Below, one piece after another: positions 63,964-64,000 of a stretch of 64,000 bases of DNA (positions within the stretch are counted from its first letter, which is position 1; each line of letters starts with the position of its first letter). The stretch is from Dyadobacter koreensis (GTDB lineage: Bacteria; Bacteroidota; Bacteroidia; Cytophagales; Spirosomataceae), in NCBI RefSeq assembly GCF_900108855.1, contig NZ_FNXY01000006.1, positions 310,001 through 374,000 of the forward strand, in the 5' to 3' direction. Position numbers and translations under genes: made by a program. The notes beneath the pieces were generated by a model. That model was given only the letters and a program-made list of their open reading frames with translations, ran no database searches and was not told where the DNA came from.

Positions 63964-64000
63964 AAGAAAATAAAAAGATCGAGGACAGATAGTAATGACA

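Noticed and set aside
1..64000. Insertion sequences, phage genes, CRISPR arrays or tRNA genes
   Set aside because: No transposase, integrase, direct-repeat array or cloverleaf pattern could be seen on either strand.

Overview
The window looks like a chromosome segment of a Bacteroidota, most likely a Cytophagales member of the Spirosomaceae type (Dyadobacter-like). The grounds are two SusC/SusD pairs, Sec signals and lipoboxes typical of the phylum, AT-rich leaders with few Shine-Dalgarno sites, a zinc-cysteine-free CobB, and a TopA without zinc fingers but with a Lys/Ala/Pro tail. The genus is an inference from protein resemblance. I saw no tRNA, rRNA, CRISPR array, insertion sequence or phage gene.

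Region 1 (1-11.2 kb) is housekeeping. On the minus strand are the start of folD, a CobB-type sirtuin and topA. On the plus strand are two aconitases of different architecture, acnB then an acnA/mitochondrial-type enzyme. A 37-codon ORF that copies the N-terminus of the second aconitase sits directly in front of acnB and overlaps its start codon. A strong bidirectional terminator follows, then a YceI-like protein (minus) and a metallo-beta-lactamase-fold lipase-like hydrolase (plus).

Region 2 (11.2-21 kb) holds an OmpA-domain protein and then an apparent operon: TetR regulator, TolC-type outer membrane factor, RND adaptor, RND pump, a lone acyl carrier protein, a type II NADH dehydrogenase-like flavoprotein and a small unknown protein. 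A DUF218 (YdcF-like) gene closes the region on the other strand.

Region 3 (21-59.2 kb) is a large glycan-utilisation island in three transcription blocks. Block A (21.4-35.7 kb): SusC, SusD, pectate-lyase-like enzyme, a beta-helix/DUF6298-like protein, an alpha/alpha-toroid glycosidase, a sialidase-fold enzyme, an exported isomerase-like TIM barrel and a DUF3826-like protein. A 32-bp LacI-type palindrome lies upstream of its susC. Block B (36.8-43.4 kb), divergent from an IclR regulator: Gfo/Idh/MocA oxidoreductase, GH95, FGGY sugar kinase and a DUF5060-containing glycosidase. Block C (44.7-57 kb): SusC, SusD, GH140-like apiosidase, a sialidase-like propeller protein, GH78-like rhamnosidase and GH127. 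A GH29 fucosidase follows after a decayed higB and an intact higA. The set (pectate lyase, GH78, GH95, GH127, GH140, GH29, sialidase-fold enzymes) matches the activities needed for the side chains of rhamnogalacturonan II or a similar pectin. SusCD would bind and import oligosaccharides, exported enzymes would trim them, and the kinase and oxidoreductase would feed released sugars into metabolism. This substrate assignment is inference.

Region 4 (59.2-64 kb, minus strand) is a three-gene unit of exported proteins: a PA14/DUF1080-like protein, a beta-propeller protein fused to a blue-copper (cupredoxin) domain, and a DUF1080 protein.

The observations most worth following up are the AcnA-like leader ORF coupled to acnB, the higB toxin with an in-frame TAA beside an intact antitoxin, the LacI-type operator without a LacI gene in view, the RND-ACP-NDH2 gene order, and the RG-II-like enzyme set.
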